Positions 27,501 to 36,392 of a stretch of DNA of 64,000 nt are shown piece after piece; the stretch's first letter is position 1; each line of letters begins with the position of its first letter. The DNA is taken from assembly GCF_040372045.1 (NCBI RefSeq), contig NZ_BAABWH010000002.1; one strand, 5' to 3'. Below the pieces are notes generated by a model. That model was not told the DNA's origin. It saw only the letters and a program-made list of their open reading frames with translations, and made no database searches. Origin of the DNA: Thalassolituus sp006212115. GTDB lineage: Bacteria > Pseudomonadota > Gammaproteobacteria > Pseudomonadales > Oceanobacteraceae. The position numbers were made by a program, and so were the translations under genes.

Positions 27501-27515
27501 TGGCACACTACTTGC
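27501..27515 (+). promoter_or_regulatory. Sigma-54 promoter of glnA
   Basis: TGGCAC-ACTAC-TTGC is a perfect -24/-12 element for sigma-54. Transcription would begin near 27527, about 55 bases before the glnA ATG. With the NtrC sites it gives nitrogen-responsive control like E. coli glnAp2. Confidence 0.9.
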
Positions 27516-27581
27516 TCTAGCAGTGAGCATGGACAAACGGGGCTCCCCGAACTAATTAGAACCAGCATCTGGAGAAAGACA

Positions 27582-28988
27582 ATGTCAGAGAACACTCTGA
27601 ACCTGATCAAAGAGAATGAAGTGACGTGGGTAGACCTGCGTTTCACTGACACCAAGGGTAAAGAACAGCACGTTACCATCCCGGCTTCATACGTTGACGA
27701 AGAATTCTTCGAAACTGGCCAGATGTTTGATGGTTCTTCTATCGCTGGTTGGAAGGGCATCAACGAATCTGACATGATCCTGATGCCAGATGACGAAACT
27801 GCGTACATGGATCCGTTCACTGAAGACGCTACTCTGATCCTGCGTTGTGACATCATCGAGCCTTCAACTATGCAAGGTTACGAGCGTGACCCACGTTCTG
27901 TTGCTAAGCGCGCTGAAGCTTACCTGCAGTCTACTGGTCTTGGTGACACTGCATTCTTCGGTCCAGAGCCAGAATTCTTCATCTTTGATGACGTAACTTG
28001 GGGCTCTGACATGCAGGGCAACTTCTACAAAATCAACTCTGACGAAGGCGCATGGGCGACTGCTTCTAAAGTAGAAGGCGGCAACCTGGGTCACCGTCCA
28101 CGTGTTAAAGGCGGTTACTTCCCAGTACCTCCAGTTGATAGCCTGCACGACATCCGTGCTGCTATGTGTAACACACTGATCGCGATCGGTCAGGACGTAG
28201 AAGTACACCACCACGAAGTGGCTAACGCTGGTCAGAATGAAATCGGCGTTAAGTTCAACACTCTGGTTAAGAAAGCTGACGAAGTTCAGATGCTGAAGTA
28301 CGTTGTACACAACGTTGCTGCTGCATACGGCAAAACTGCTACTTTCATGCCTAAGCCAATCGTTGGCGATAACGGTTCTGGTATGCACGTACACCAGTCT
28401 TTCTGGAAAGACGGTGAAAACCAGTTCGCTGGTGACGGCTACGCTGGCCTGTCTGAAACTGCTCTGTTCTACATCGGCGGTATCATCAAGCACGCTAAAG
28501 CGCTGAACGCGTTCACCAACCCGTCTACTAACTCTTACAAGCGTCTGATCCCAGGCTTCGAAGCTCCAGTAATGCTGGCATACTCTGCCCGTAACCGCTC
28601 CGCTTCTATCCGTATCCCATACGTTGCAAGCCCTAAAGGTAAGCGTATTGAAGCTCGCTTCCCAGATCCAACTGCTAACCCATACCTGGCGTTTGCAGCG
28701 ATGCTGATGGCTGGCCTGGACGGTGTTAAGAACAAACTGCACCCTGGCGATGCAGCTGACAAAGATCTGTACGACCTGCCAGCTGAAGAAGCTGCTCAGA
28801 TTCCACAGGTTTGTGGTTCACTGCGTGAAGCGCTGGAAAGCCTCGAAGCTGATAAAGACTTCCTGACTGCTGGTGGCGTGTTCACCGAAGACATGATCGA
28901 AGCTTACATCGAGCTGAAGATGGAAGAAGTTTACCGTGTAGAACACACTACTCACCCAGTAGAGTTCGACATGTACTACTCTGTGTAA
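27582..28988 (+). CDS. glnA: Glutamine synthetase, type I
   Basis: Makes glutamine from glutamate, ammonia and ATP; twelve subunits form the enzyme. The 468-residue product matches GSI length. It has MFDGSSIAGWKGINESDM near residue 50, the metal-binding stretches FGPEPEFFIFD, and NGSGMHVHQS. The adenylylation site is Y397 in KDLYDLPAEE, so GlnE control is expected. The codon use is strongly biased, as for highly expressed genes. A sigma-54 promoter and NtrC sites precede it and a terminator follows. No ntrB/ntrC lies in this window downstream, unlike the enteric operon. Confidence 0.98.
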   Translation: MSENTLNLIKENEVTWVDLRFTDTKGKEQHVTIPASYVDEEFFETGQMFDGSSIAGWKGINESDMILMPDDETAYMDPFTEDATLILRCDIIEPSTMQGYERDPRSVAKRAEAYLQSTGLGDTAFFGPEPEFFIFDDVTWGSDMQGNFYKINSDEGAWATASKVEGGNLGHRPRVKGGYFPVPPVDSLHDIRAAMCNTLIAIGQDVEVHHHEVANAGQNEIGVKFNTLVKKADEVQMLKYVVHNVAAAYGKTATFMPKPIVGDNGSGMHVHQSFWKDGENQFAGDGYAGLSETALFYIGGIIKHAKALNAFTNPSTNSYKRLIPGFEAPVMLAYSARNRSASIRIPYVASPKGKRIEARFPDPTANPYLAFAAMLMAGLDGVKNKLHPGDAADKDLYDLPAEEAAQIPQVCGSLREALESLEADKDFLTAGGVFTEDMIEAYIELKMEEVYRVEHTTHPVEFDMYYSV

Positions 28989-29008
28989 TCTTCGGATTAT
29001 CTGAGTTG

Positions 29009-29036
29009 AAAAAGGTCGCTTCGGCGGCCTTTTTTT
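29009..29036 (+). terminator. Rho-independent terminator of glnA
   Basis: The stem AAAAAGGTCGC / GCGGCCTTTTT with a TTCG tetraloop, one G-T pair and a T run starts 20 bases after the stop codon. Confidence 0.9.
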
Positions 29037-29164
29037 GTGCCTGTGAAAAATATGATTTCGCGGGAATTTGTACGAGGGGATCTTATCCCAGAGGCGAGAC
29101 TAAGGCGACATCCCCTCCCAAAACTGGATAATGGCGCACAGATACTCTTTTCCGGTGCGCTACC

Positions 29165-31363
29165 ATGCAGATCAAGGTCAACTTTCTCGATAACCTCCGC
29201 CTCGAAGCCAAGTTCGATGACTTCAGCGTGATTGCTGATCAGCCTATCCGCTACAAAGGTGATGGTTCTGCGCCCGGTCCATTCGACTATTTCCTGGCGT
29301 CGTCCGCGCTGTGTGCAGCCTACTTCGTTAAGGTTTACTGCAACGCCCGCGATATCCCTACCGAAAATATCCGCCTGTCTCAGAACAACATCGTTGATCC
29401 TGAAAACCGCTATAACCAGATTTTCAAAATTGACGTTGAGTTGCCAGAAGACATTTCTGACAAGGACCGGACGGGCATTCTTCGATCTATTGAGCGTTGC
29501 ACTGTTAAAAAAGTGGTGCAGACAGGCCCGGATTTTCAGATCAATGTCGTGGAGAACCTGGACGACGATGCGCAGGCTCTACTCGATGTTCCTGTGGTGG
29601 AAGGCGAAGGAACCAGTATTCCGGGTAAAGACCTCCCTCTGGAGCAGACGATCGCAAAAATGACCAGCCTTCTGGCGGATCTTGGAATGCGGATTGAAGT
29701 CACTTCGTGGCGCAATATAGTCCCAAATGTATGGTCGCTGAATATCCGTGATGCGGATTCGCAGATGTGCTTCACCAATGGTAAAGGCGCAACAAAAGAC
29801 GCAGCCTTGGCGTCTGCACTCGGCGAGTTTATGGAGCGTCTTAACTGCAATTTCTTTTACAACGATCAGTACTTTGGTGAAGAAATCGCCAATGCGGAGT
29901 TCGTGCATTATCCGAACGAAGTCTGGTTCGCGCTTGAGCCAGACGATGCTTTACCAGCCGGTATTCTCGACGAATATTGCTTGGAAATTTATAACCCTGA
30001 CGGTGAGCTGTGTGGTTCACACCTTATAGATACGAACTCCGGTAATGTTGAACGAGGTATCTGCTCCCTTCCCTACATCCGTGAGTCCGATGGTGAGACC
30101 GTATATTTCCCGTCAAATCTGATCGAAAACCTGTTTCTCAGTAATGGTATGAGCGCCGGTAATACGATCGAAGAGGCGCAGGTACAGTGCTTATCTGAGA
30201 TATTTGAGCGCGCGGTAAAACGCGAAATCCTGGAAAATGAACTGGCATTGCCGGATGTGCCAGAAGAGGTACTGAGCCGTTATCCGAATATCGTAGAAGG
30301 TATCCAAGGCCTCGAAGAGCAGGGCTTTCCGATTTTGGTAAAAGACGCTTCATTGGGTGGTCAGTTCCCGGTGATGTGCGTGACCCTGATGAATCCGAGA
30401 ACGGGCGGTGTCTTCGCCTCGTTTGGTGCTCACCCGGATTTTGAGGTTGCACTGGAACGTTGTGTCACCGAGTTGATGCAGGGCCGCAGTTTTGAGGGTA
30501 TGAACGATGTACCTAAGCCAACATTCGAGTCTCTGGCGGTGACCGAGCCAAATAATTTCGTAGAACATTTTATTGATTCGACGGGCGTTGTTTCGTGGCG
30601 CTTTTTCAGTAACAAAGCAGACTTTGAATTTGTTGATTGGGATTTTACTTCTGGAGGTTCTTATTCAACGAAAGAAGAAGCAAGTGCGCTTTTTGATCTG
30701 CTAAAAGATCTTAACAAAGAAGTGTATACAGCGACCTACACCGAACTCGGTGTCCCGGCAGTCCGCATACTTGTACCTGACTTTTCTGAGATTTATCCGG
30801 TTGAAGATTTAATCTGGGACAACACCAATAAATCACTGTTTTTCCGTGATGATATTCTGAATATTCATTCGCGCTCTGATGAAGAGTTGGGAGGGTTGCT
30901 TGAGCGTCTCGAAGAAAGTGAGCTGGATAATTACACCGATATTATTACTCTGATTGGTGTTGAGTTTGACGAGAATACAGTCTGGGGTCAGTTGACGATT
31001 CTGGAATTAAAACTTCTGCTGTGTCTTGCACTTGGACGTTTAGAAGAAGCGAAAGAGTTTACGGAAACATTCCTCCAATATAACGACAATACCGTCGAGC
31101 GAGGCCTTTTCTATCAGGCAATGGATGTTGCCTTGGAAGTGACACTCGATGAAGAAATGGACATCAGTGAGTACGAACATAACTCCCGTCGTATGTTCGG
31201 CGATGAACGCATGGATGCGGTGCTGGGTTCAATCGCCGGTACCATTCGCTTCTATGGCCTTACACCAACGAATAATCGTCTAGAAGGCCTGGATAAGCAC
31301 CTCCGGTTGATCGAAAGCTATAAGAAGCTTCATGCGGCACGTAGTGCGGCATTCACTAAATAA
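29165..31363 (+). CDS. ycaO: OsmC-YcaO fusion protein
   Basis: A 732-residue protein. Residues 1-140 are an OsmC-like domain (SAPGPFDYFLASSALCAAYFV has the conserved Cys of that fold). From about 160 the YcaO domain follows, with the ATP-binding segments GKGATKDAALASALGEFMERL, NTIEEAQVQCLSEIFERAVK and a late FGAHPDFEVALERCVTEL. The C-terminal 150 residues are helical and repeat-like. E. coli YcaO, which assists RimO in modifying ribosomal protein S12, lacks the OsmC part; the fused form is common in marine gammaproteobacteria as far as I recall. YcaO enzymes phosphorylate or sulfurise amide bonds. The start lacks a clear ribosome site. Confidence 0.9.
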   Translation: MQIKVNFLDNLRLEAKFDDFSVIADQPIRYKGDGSAPGPFDYFLASSALCAAYFVKVYCNARDIPTENIRLSQNNIVDPENRYNQIFKIDVELPEDISDKDRTGILRSIERCTVKKVVQTGPDFQINVVENLDDDAQALLDVPVVEGEGTSIPGKDLPLEQTIAKMTSLLADLGMRIEVTSWRNIVPNVWSLNIRDADSQMCFTNGKGATKDAALASALGEFMERLNCNFFYNDQYFGEEIANAEFVHYPNEVWFALEPDDALPAGILDEYCLEIYNPDGELCGSHLIDTNSGNVERGICSLPYIRESDGETVYFPSNLIENLFLSNGMSAGNTIEEAQVQCLSEIFERAVKREILENELALPDVPEEVLSRYPNIVEGIQGLEEQGFPILVKDASLGGQFPVMCVTLMNPRTGGVFASFGAHPDFEVALERCVTELMQGRSFEGMNDVPKPTFESLAVTEPNNFVEHFIDSTGVVSWRFFSNKADFEFVDWDFTSGGSYSTKEEASALFDLLKDLNKEVYTATYTELGVPAVRILVPDFSEIYPVEDLIWDNTNKSLFFRDDILNIHSRSDEELGGLLERLEESELDNYTDIITLIGVEFDENTVWGQLTILELKLLLCLALGRLEEAKEFTETFLQYNDNTVERGLFYQAMDVALEVTLDEEMDISEYEHNSRRMFGDERMDAVLGSIAGTIRFYGLTPTNNRLEGLDKHLRLIESYKKLHAARSAAFTK

Positions 31364-31430
31364 CTTGTGGCGCGTAGTCGCGCAAACGTAACATAATCGT
31401 TTCAATATCAATTCATTGTGAAAGGTAGGG

Positions 31431-33431
31431 ATGCCACTGATGAAAATGAAACAAATAACTGCCTGTGTGATCGGTGTGTCGACACTCCTGTCAGGTTGTT
31501 TCGGTTCTGGGGGCGATCGTGCTATCCCGGAAATCGAGGGTGAGCTACTGGAGGTTTATCTCAAAGAGGGGCTGGTCAATCGCTATGGCACCGGGTATGT
31601 CGATTCACAGACAGAAATAGATTTCGAAGAGTCTGATACCGCTAGTGATGATACAAGCGGTGGGGACTATTCTGATACAAATACCCAGGAAGTAGGGGTC
31701 GATGAAGCTGACCTGGTGAAGCAGCGCGGCGATTATATTTATTCTGCCGGTTATTTCGCTTTCGATTCTGATGACTCAAGCCTCCGCCAGTCTGGTTTAA
31801 AGGTTTACTCCGTCTCCACAAGCCCTCTGTCATCGAAACTGGAACGCACTATACCGCTCACTGGTAGCGAGCTGTCGGATGGGCTGTATCTTACCGATGA
31901 TCAGCTGATAGTGCTTACCCCTGCCCAGAGTGGCCTAGCGGTTTATTCAGGCGATGCCGATGGAGAATACTATACCGTCGACGTTGAGGCTGTTTCGGAA
32001 GTCCGCTTCATGAGTCTCGCAGACCCAGCGGCTCCCTCTGAAACCGTTAAACTGGTTTTTTCTGGTGACCTTCTCGAGTCGCGCTTGATCGGCAATGAGC
32101 TCTATCTTGTAATTCAGTATCAGGTATCTGAAACACGTGTTCTGGGCCCTCGCTTATCTGATTCCGTAGAGCGCTCGGAATTTATGACAGAGAGAGCTGT
32201 TGTTGAAATGGTCAATGAGACGCCTCTGGAGAATTTTCTCCCACAAGTCTGGTATGACGGGCAGTTGTCAGGAAATCTCTTCAGCGATGGCCTCTGTCAT
32301 CTACCGGATGCTACGCAAGGCGGCTACCCGTCTATCATCACTGTGGTACGGATCAATATTGAGTCGCCAGATGACTGGGAAGCGAAATGCAACAGTGGCC
32401 GTATTCACGGCGTTTACGCGTCTCAGGATGCTTTTGTACTTGCTGGGTATGATCAGGAAGACTGGGATGCAACCCGACTTGATTGGTATACGCTTGACGA
32501 TTTCCGACTGATTGCTACTGGGTCTGTGCCGGGGACTCTCGCGGGGACTCTCCCGAGCTTCCGACTCAGTGAAAAAGATGGCTACCTGCGGGTGCTTACT
32601 TCGAGTAGTAATTTTTCGTTATGGGATGGCATAGCCATTGAAGACGTCACTGGGATCGTCGCCAGTGATGTTATTGAAACCAGGCCCGTGTTTGCGGGAG
32701 ATACCGCGGACCACCGGTTATATACACTCCTGCCTAATCAAGACAATGGCTATGATCTGGTCTCTCAATTACCGAACCTGAAACGTCAGGACGTCATCGG
32801 CAAGCCCGGAGAATCAGTAAGGTCGGTGCGCTACCGCGGTGATCGGGCTTACGTTGTAACCTTCAGGCAGACAGACCCTTTGTATGTCATCAATCTTGAA
32901 GATGAAGCCGATCCCTACATTGAGGGTGAGCTGGAAATCACTGGTTTTTCATCTTACCTGCATCCACTAAACGACAACTTGTTGCTTGGTCTGGGGTATG
33001 CGGCAACGGATACCGGTTTTATCGAGGGGCTCAAGCTGAGCCTGTTTGATGTCAGTATTCCAGCAGACCCTACCGAAGTAAGTACGATGAGGCTCGGCGG
33101 TCCCGCTTCAAGCGCTGAGGCCATGAGCGACAATCGTGCCAGTAGCTATCTGAGGATAGACGATCACACAACCCGACTGGCATTCGCGTGGGTTGACGTG
33201 AATGATGACTATGAGTGGGTGGGAGATAGGGTGTTCGTCGCCGACATAGACGAGAGCACTCAGACTTTTACTGAGAAGCTGAACCTGATTTATGAGGGCC
33301 CTGGTGATGATAGTGACTACTATCGATACTGGAATGAGTACACAAGGGTACTGTTGCATGATGATGGCCTTCACTTCGTAAGAAATGGTGAGGTAGAGTC
33401 CGGTTCGCTGAATGACATCAGTTTCGAATAA
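31431..33431 (+). CDS. Secreted beta-propeller lipoprotein
   Basis: A 666-residue lipoprotein with lipobox LLSGC (C23). The diagnostic segment TNTQEVGVDEADLVKQRGDYIY (residues 85-107; short form QEVGVDEADLVK) is the hallmark of a family of secreted proteins with a C-terminal beta-propeller distantly related to WD repeats. Later blades repeat the pattern strand-loop-strand with LYVINLEDEADPYIEGELEITGFSSYL-type units. The function of the family is unknown. AGGTAGGG precedes the ATG at 31431. It follows the YcaO gene by 67 bases on the same strand. Confidence 0.85.
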   Translation: MPLMKMKQITACVIGVSTLLSGCFGSGGDRAIPEIEGELLEVYLKEGLVNRYGTGYVDSQTEIDFEESDTASDDTSGGDYSDTNTQEVGVDEADLVKQRGDYIYSAGYFAFDSDDSSLRQSGLKVYSVSTSPLSSKLERTIPLTGSELSDGLYLTDDQLIVLTPAQSGLAVYSGDADGEYYTVDVEAVSEVRFMSLADPAAPSETVKLVFSGDLLESRLIGNELYLVIQYQVSETRVLGPRLSDSVERSEFMTERAVVEMVNETPLENFLPQVWYDGQLSGNLFSDGLCHLPDATQGGYPSIITVVRINIESPDDWEAKCNSGRIHGVYASQDAFVLAGYDQEDWDATRLDWYTLDDFRLIATGSVPGTLAGTLPSFRLSEKDGYLRVLTSSSNFSLWDGIAIEDVTGIVASDVIETRPVFAGDTADHRLYTLLPNQDNGYDLVSQLPNLKRQDVIGKPGESVRSVRYRGDRAYVVTFRQTDPLYVINLEDEADPYIEGELEITGFSSYLHPLNDNLLLGLGYAATDTGFIEGLKLSLFDVSIPADPTEVSTMRLGGPASSAEAMSDNRASSYLRIDDHTTRLAFAWVDVNDDYEWVGDRVFVADIDESTQTFTEKLNLIYEGPGDDSDYYRYWNEYTRVLLHDDGLHFVRNGEVESGSLNDISFE

Positions 33432-33543
33432 AGTGGAAGTACCTTTTCCGGGTGTGTGTTCCGGGTACGTCACTCGGGGAAGGTGACTGATAAATAAAGC
33501 GCGGTTACTATGGTATTAACATAAATAAAGTTTATTGAACGCC

Positions 33544-34422
33544 ATGATTGATCGTATGCACCTTCGTATTTTGCGTGAGATAGAGCGTCAGGGATCTTTG
33601 ACGGCAGCCGCGCGAGCACTTCACCTTACTCAGCCTGCTCTGACGCACACCATCAAGAAGCTTGAGGGGCAGATTGGCGCCCCCTTGTGGACCAAAGAAG
33701 GCCGCAACCTGCAGCTCACTCAGGCCGGGCAATATCTCCAGCGCGAGGCATCACGACTTCTTCCGCAACTTGAGCGTGTGGATGATGTGCTTGGTCAATA
33801 TGCACGCGGCGATAAAGGTACATTGCGTATCGGTATGGAGTGCCACCCCTGCTATCAATGGTTACTCAATATCGTTAAGCCATTTTTGAGTCAGTGGCCG
33901 GGCGTTGATGTCGATGTGAAACAGCAGTTTCAGTTTGGTGGGTTGGCGGCTCTGTTCAACCATGATATCGACGTCCTGGTAACCCCAGATCCAGTTAAGC
34001 GCGATGGCATTGTGTTTGAGCCAGTATTTCCATACGAACAGGTGCTGGTGGTTGCAAGAGATCATTCGCTGGCAAAAAAAGCCTGGGTGGAGCCCGAGGA
34101 GCTGTCGAGCGAAGTGCTGTACACCTACCCGGTGTCACCGGAGCGATTGGATATTTTCCAGCAGTTTCTCTTGCCTGCGCATTGCCAGCCGAAACGTCAT
34201 AAAACACTCGAAGATACCGATATGATTCTGCAAATGGTGGCGGCGGGCCGGGGAGTGGCGACCCTACCGCAGTGGCTTGTTGAAGAGTATGCGCAAAGCA
34301 TCCCCGTGGCTCCTGTTCGTCTTGGCGAGCAGGGCGTTCACAAACAGATCCATTTGGGCACCCGCACAGATGCCAGTGAAGACACCCACATTAAAACGTT
34401 AATTGAACTTTCCCGTGCCTGA
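33544..34422 (+). CDS. metR: LysR-type regulator, MetR-like
   Basis: A 292-residue LysR-family activator. The N-terminal helix-turn-helix reads ERQGSLTAAARALHLTQPALTHTIKKLE. The effector domain contains GMECHPCYQWLLNIVKPFLSQWPGVDVDV, which closely resembles the MetR segment IECHSCIQW, the region that senses homocysteine, and YPVSPERLDIFQQFLLPA also matches. MetR controls metE and other methionine genes; none of these lie in the window. The start is ATG 33544 or 33556; both lack a good ribosome site. The symbol is by resemblance. Confidence 0.75.
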   Translation: MIDRMHLRILREIERQGSLTAAARALHLTQPALTHTIKKLEGQIGAPLWTKEGRNLQLTQAGQYLQREASRLLPQLERVDDVLGQYARGDKGTLRIGMECHPCYQWLLNIVKPFLSQWPGVDVDVKQQFQFGGLAALFNHDIDVLVTPDPVKRDGIVFEPVFPYEQVLVVARDHSLAKKAWVEPEELSSEVLYTYPVSPERLDIFQQFLLPAHCQPKRHKTLEDTDMILQMVAAGRGVATLPQWLVEEYAQSIPVAPVRLGEQGVHKQIHLGTRTDASEDTHIKTLIELSRA

Positions 34423-34500
34423 CGTGATTAATTCAAAAGCGACTGAAGCACACCTATACTTAATAAATACCTATTTCTCACCAGGATTATCAGGCTATCT

Positions 34501-35493
34501 ATGAGCTGGAGCCGTGAATCAGTTGTCGCTGAGCTGAAAGAATTTGATTGGTCGTTACCCGATGCCGAGCCCGGCCCGGAATTACGGGCATACAGCGGTC
34601 ATTACCATCTTAACTTTGATGAGGTGGCCGAAGCCTTGTCTCATCAGGCGGGCTTTCTGAACATCGCAGATTTTCAGATAGTGGTGCAACGCTGGATGTG
34701 TCCGAACGCCCGTGGCACTGCTGTGATCATTCATGGCTATTACGACCATCTTGGACTTTACGGTTCATTAATCGATTACTGCCTGCGACAGCAGCTGAAC
34801 GTTATTGCCTTTGATTTGCCGGGGCATGGTCTATCAAGCGGTGAGCAGGCGACCATTCGCGATTTTCAGGAATACGATGCAGTCTTTAGTGGGCTGATGG
34901 ATCAGATTACTGAGAATATGGATGACGGCCCAGCGTCAAAGTTAGTTGCGTTCGGTCAGAGTACCGGTGGTGCGATCTTAATTAATTACCTGCTCAAACG
35001 TGGATTCAATGTTGAAACCTGCCCATTCAATGATGTGATTTTATTGGCCCCTCTGGTACGGCCCGTTGGCTGGCGTAAGGGTGTTATTTTCCACCCAGTC
35101 GTTAGCCTGTTTATGAAACAGATGAAGCGCAAGCACGGTGATTCGTCATCGGACGAGGAGTTTCTCGATTTTGTTCGATCGCAAGACCCCCTTCAATCCT
35201 TGTACCTGAGTGTGCAATGGGTCGGGGCCTTAATTCGTTGGATGCGTTTTATCGAAGCGCAGCCAGCAACCGATGTGAACCTGTTTGTCGTGCAGGGTGA
35301 CAACGACGGCACCGTCGACTGGCGCCACAACATGAAGGTGCTGGAAGCGAAATTTACGGCGCGCGAGTTATTTATTCTCGAAGACGGTCGTCATCATCTT
35401 GTGAATGAATCACGCGATAAGCGGGCGGATATGTACCAGCGAATTACAGAGCGTCTAAGACAGACTCTGATTACCCCGGTTCCTGCGGCCTGA
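34501..35493 (+). CDS. Alpha/beta hydrolase, lysophospholipase-like
   Basis: A 330-residue serine hydrolase. The oxyanion HG motif is IIHGYYDHLG (near residue 78), DLPGHGLSSG follows, the nucleophile elbow is GQSTGG (Ser at about 154), an acid lies in VQGDNDGTVDW, and the catalytic His is in GRHHLVNE. This arrangement is that of monoglyceride lipase/lysophospholipase L2-like enzymes. It has no signal peptide, so it is cytoplasmic. It lies 78 bases after the MetR-like gene; a regulatory tie is possible but not shown. Confidence 0.88.
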   Translation: MSWSRESVVAELKEFDWSLPDAEPGPELRAYSGHYHLNFDEVAEALSHQAGFLNIADFQIVVQRWMCPNARGTAVIIHGYYDHLGLYGSLIDYCLRQQLNVIAFDLPGHGLSSGEQATIRDFQEYDAVFSGLMDQITENMDDGPASKLVAFGQSTGGAILINYLLKRGFNVETCPFNDVILLAPLVRPVGWRKGVIFHPVVSLFMKQMKRKHGDSSSDEEFLDFVRSQDPLQSLYLSVQWVGALIRWMRFIEAQPATDVNLFVVQGDNDGTVDWRHNMKVLEAKFTARELFILEDGRHHLVNESRDKRADMYQRITERLRQTLITPVPAA

Positions 35494-35511
35494 AGCAACA
35501 GCATATGTGTA

Positions 35512-35622
35512 TGAGCCGTTGAGGTAGCTTCTGTTCTGACCGTGTGTCGTAGGGATGCGACGCGTGAGTCTACAGGGATGTCTTTACGGCGAGTCAGAAC
35601 TGAAGCTGCCTTAACGGCTGAC
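35512..35622. repeat. Long intergenic inverted repeat, copy B of the hairpin family
   Basis: Between convergent genes, 29-30 base imperfect arms (35512-35540 and 35593-35622) pair at most positions; both contain GCCGTT, AGCTTC and GTTCTGAC or their complements. The loop holds a smaller stem (GTCG/CGAC) around TAGGGATG, then GAGTCTACAGGGATGT and TTACGGCG, the same plan as the block at 8410-8480. The right arm runs up to the EVE stop codon. It may also serve as a terminator. Confidence 0.6.
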
Positions 35623-36084
35623 TTAAGAGCTCTCCAATCCCAGAATATAATCCCACTCATTTTCCGACACCGGCTGCACCGACAGTCGTCCCCGATTCAA
35701 TAAAACCATCTCGCTGAGTGCCTCATGTTGGCGCAGCTCTTTTAGGGTGATGACGCGCTTTAGTGCACGATCAGCAACGACATTTATTGTTATCCAGCGC
35801 GGATTGTCTGGTGATGATTTCGGATCGTAGTAATTTGAAGCAGGGTCGAGGGAACTTGGATCAGTCAGCCCAGTCTCAGTGACCATGCAGAGGCCGGCTA
35901 TGCCGGGTTCTTTGCAGCTGGAATGGTAGAAAAAGGCGTAATCGCCGACTTTGATCTCATCCCTGAGGATATTGCGCGCTTGATAATTGCGCACACCGTC
36001 CCAGATTGTGCCTGATGATGAGGCGCTGGCGAGGTCAGAAAAAGAATAAGTATCCGGTTCCGATTTTAGTAACCAATATTTCAT
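35623..36084 (-). CDS. EVE domain protein
   Basis: A 153-residue PUA-like EVE-domain protein. It begins MKYWLLKSEPDTYSF, the family start, and contains WDGVRNYQARN, VGDYAFFYHSS, and a late VLLNRGRLSVQPVSENEWDYI. EVE proteins bind modified nucleic acid bases or RNA; some act in defence contexts, but this single-domain form is a widespread housekeeping type. The stop codon abuts the long inverted repeat. The role is not assignable beyond the fold. Confidence 0.9.
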   Translation of the reverse strand: MKYWLLKSEPDTYSFSDLASASSSGTIWDGVRNYQARNILRDEIKVGDYAFFYHSSCKEPGIAGLCMVTETGLTDPSSLDPASNYYDPKSSPDNPRWITINVVADRALKRVITLKELRQHEALSEMVLLNRGRLSVQPVSENEWDYILGLESS

Positions 36085-36253
36085 TGTTTGCCCTTACTTT
36101 GGCGTACGCTTTGCTATAGGCTAAACGCGCCTTAGTTGGTCACCGACTGTACCAGTCTACCAGCACGGCCAAATCATAATGAGTAGGTGCGACTCTCATA
36201 GAGAGCGACGCCTGCAGTAAGAATAACAGCTTAAATTTGGGAAACACCGAGTA

Positions 36254-36379
36254 ATGAGAAAGCCAGACGTGCTTATTTTTCTCACTCTCCTGGCCATCAT
36301 AGGTTCGGCAGTCACCAGCATCGCTGCCGAAGAACGCCGAGATCCTACCGTACTCGCGGATGAATCCAGTATTCGCTGA
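36254..36379 (+). CDS. Small membrane or secreted peptide, 41 residues
   Basis: The frame from ATG 36254 to TGA 36377 encodes 41 residues: MRKPDV, one hydrophobic helix (LIFLTLLAIIGSAVTSIAA), then a polar tail EERRDP...SSIR. AEE after ALA-like TSIAA could be a signal cleavage point. A weak GAG site precedes it. It lies in the otherwise empty spacer between the EVE gene and the folate gene, which both read the other way. I do not recognise it; base composition and layout make it plausible but unproven. Confidence 0.45.
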   Translation: MRKPDVLIFLTLLAIIGSAVTSIAAEERRDPTVLADESSIR

Positions 36380-36392
36380 GTGTTACAGGCTA

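Noticed and set aside
27864..28742. Minus-strand open frame (292 codons) inside glnA
   Set aside because: It is an antisense shadow of glnA caused by codon bias.
33442..33485. Imperfect hairpin after the beta-propeller gene
   Set aside because: The stem has several mismatches and no T run, so it was not listed as a terminator.
35623..36084. EVE protein as part of a defence island
   Set aside because: EVE domains do occur in defence systems, but here the neighbours are housekeeping genes and the single-domain form is common.
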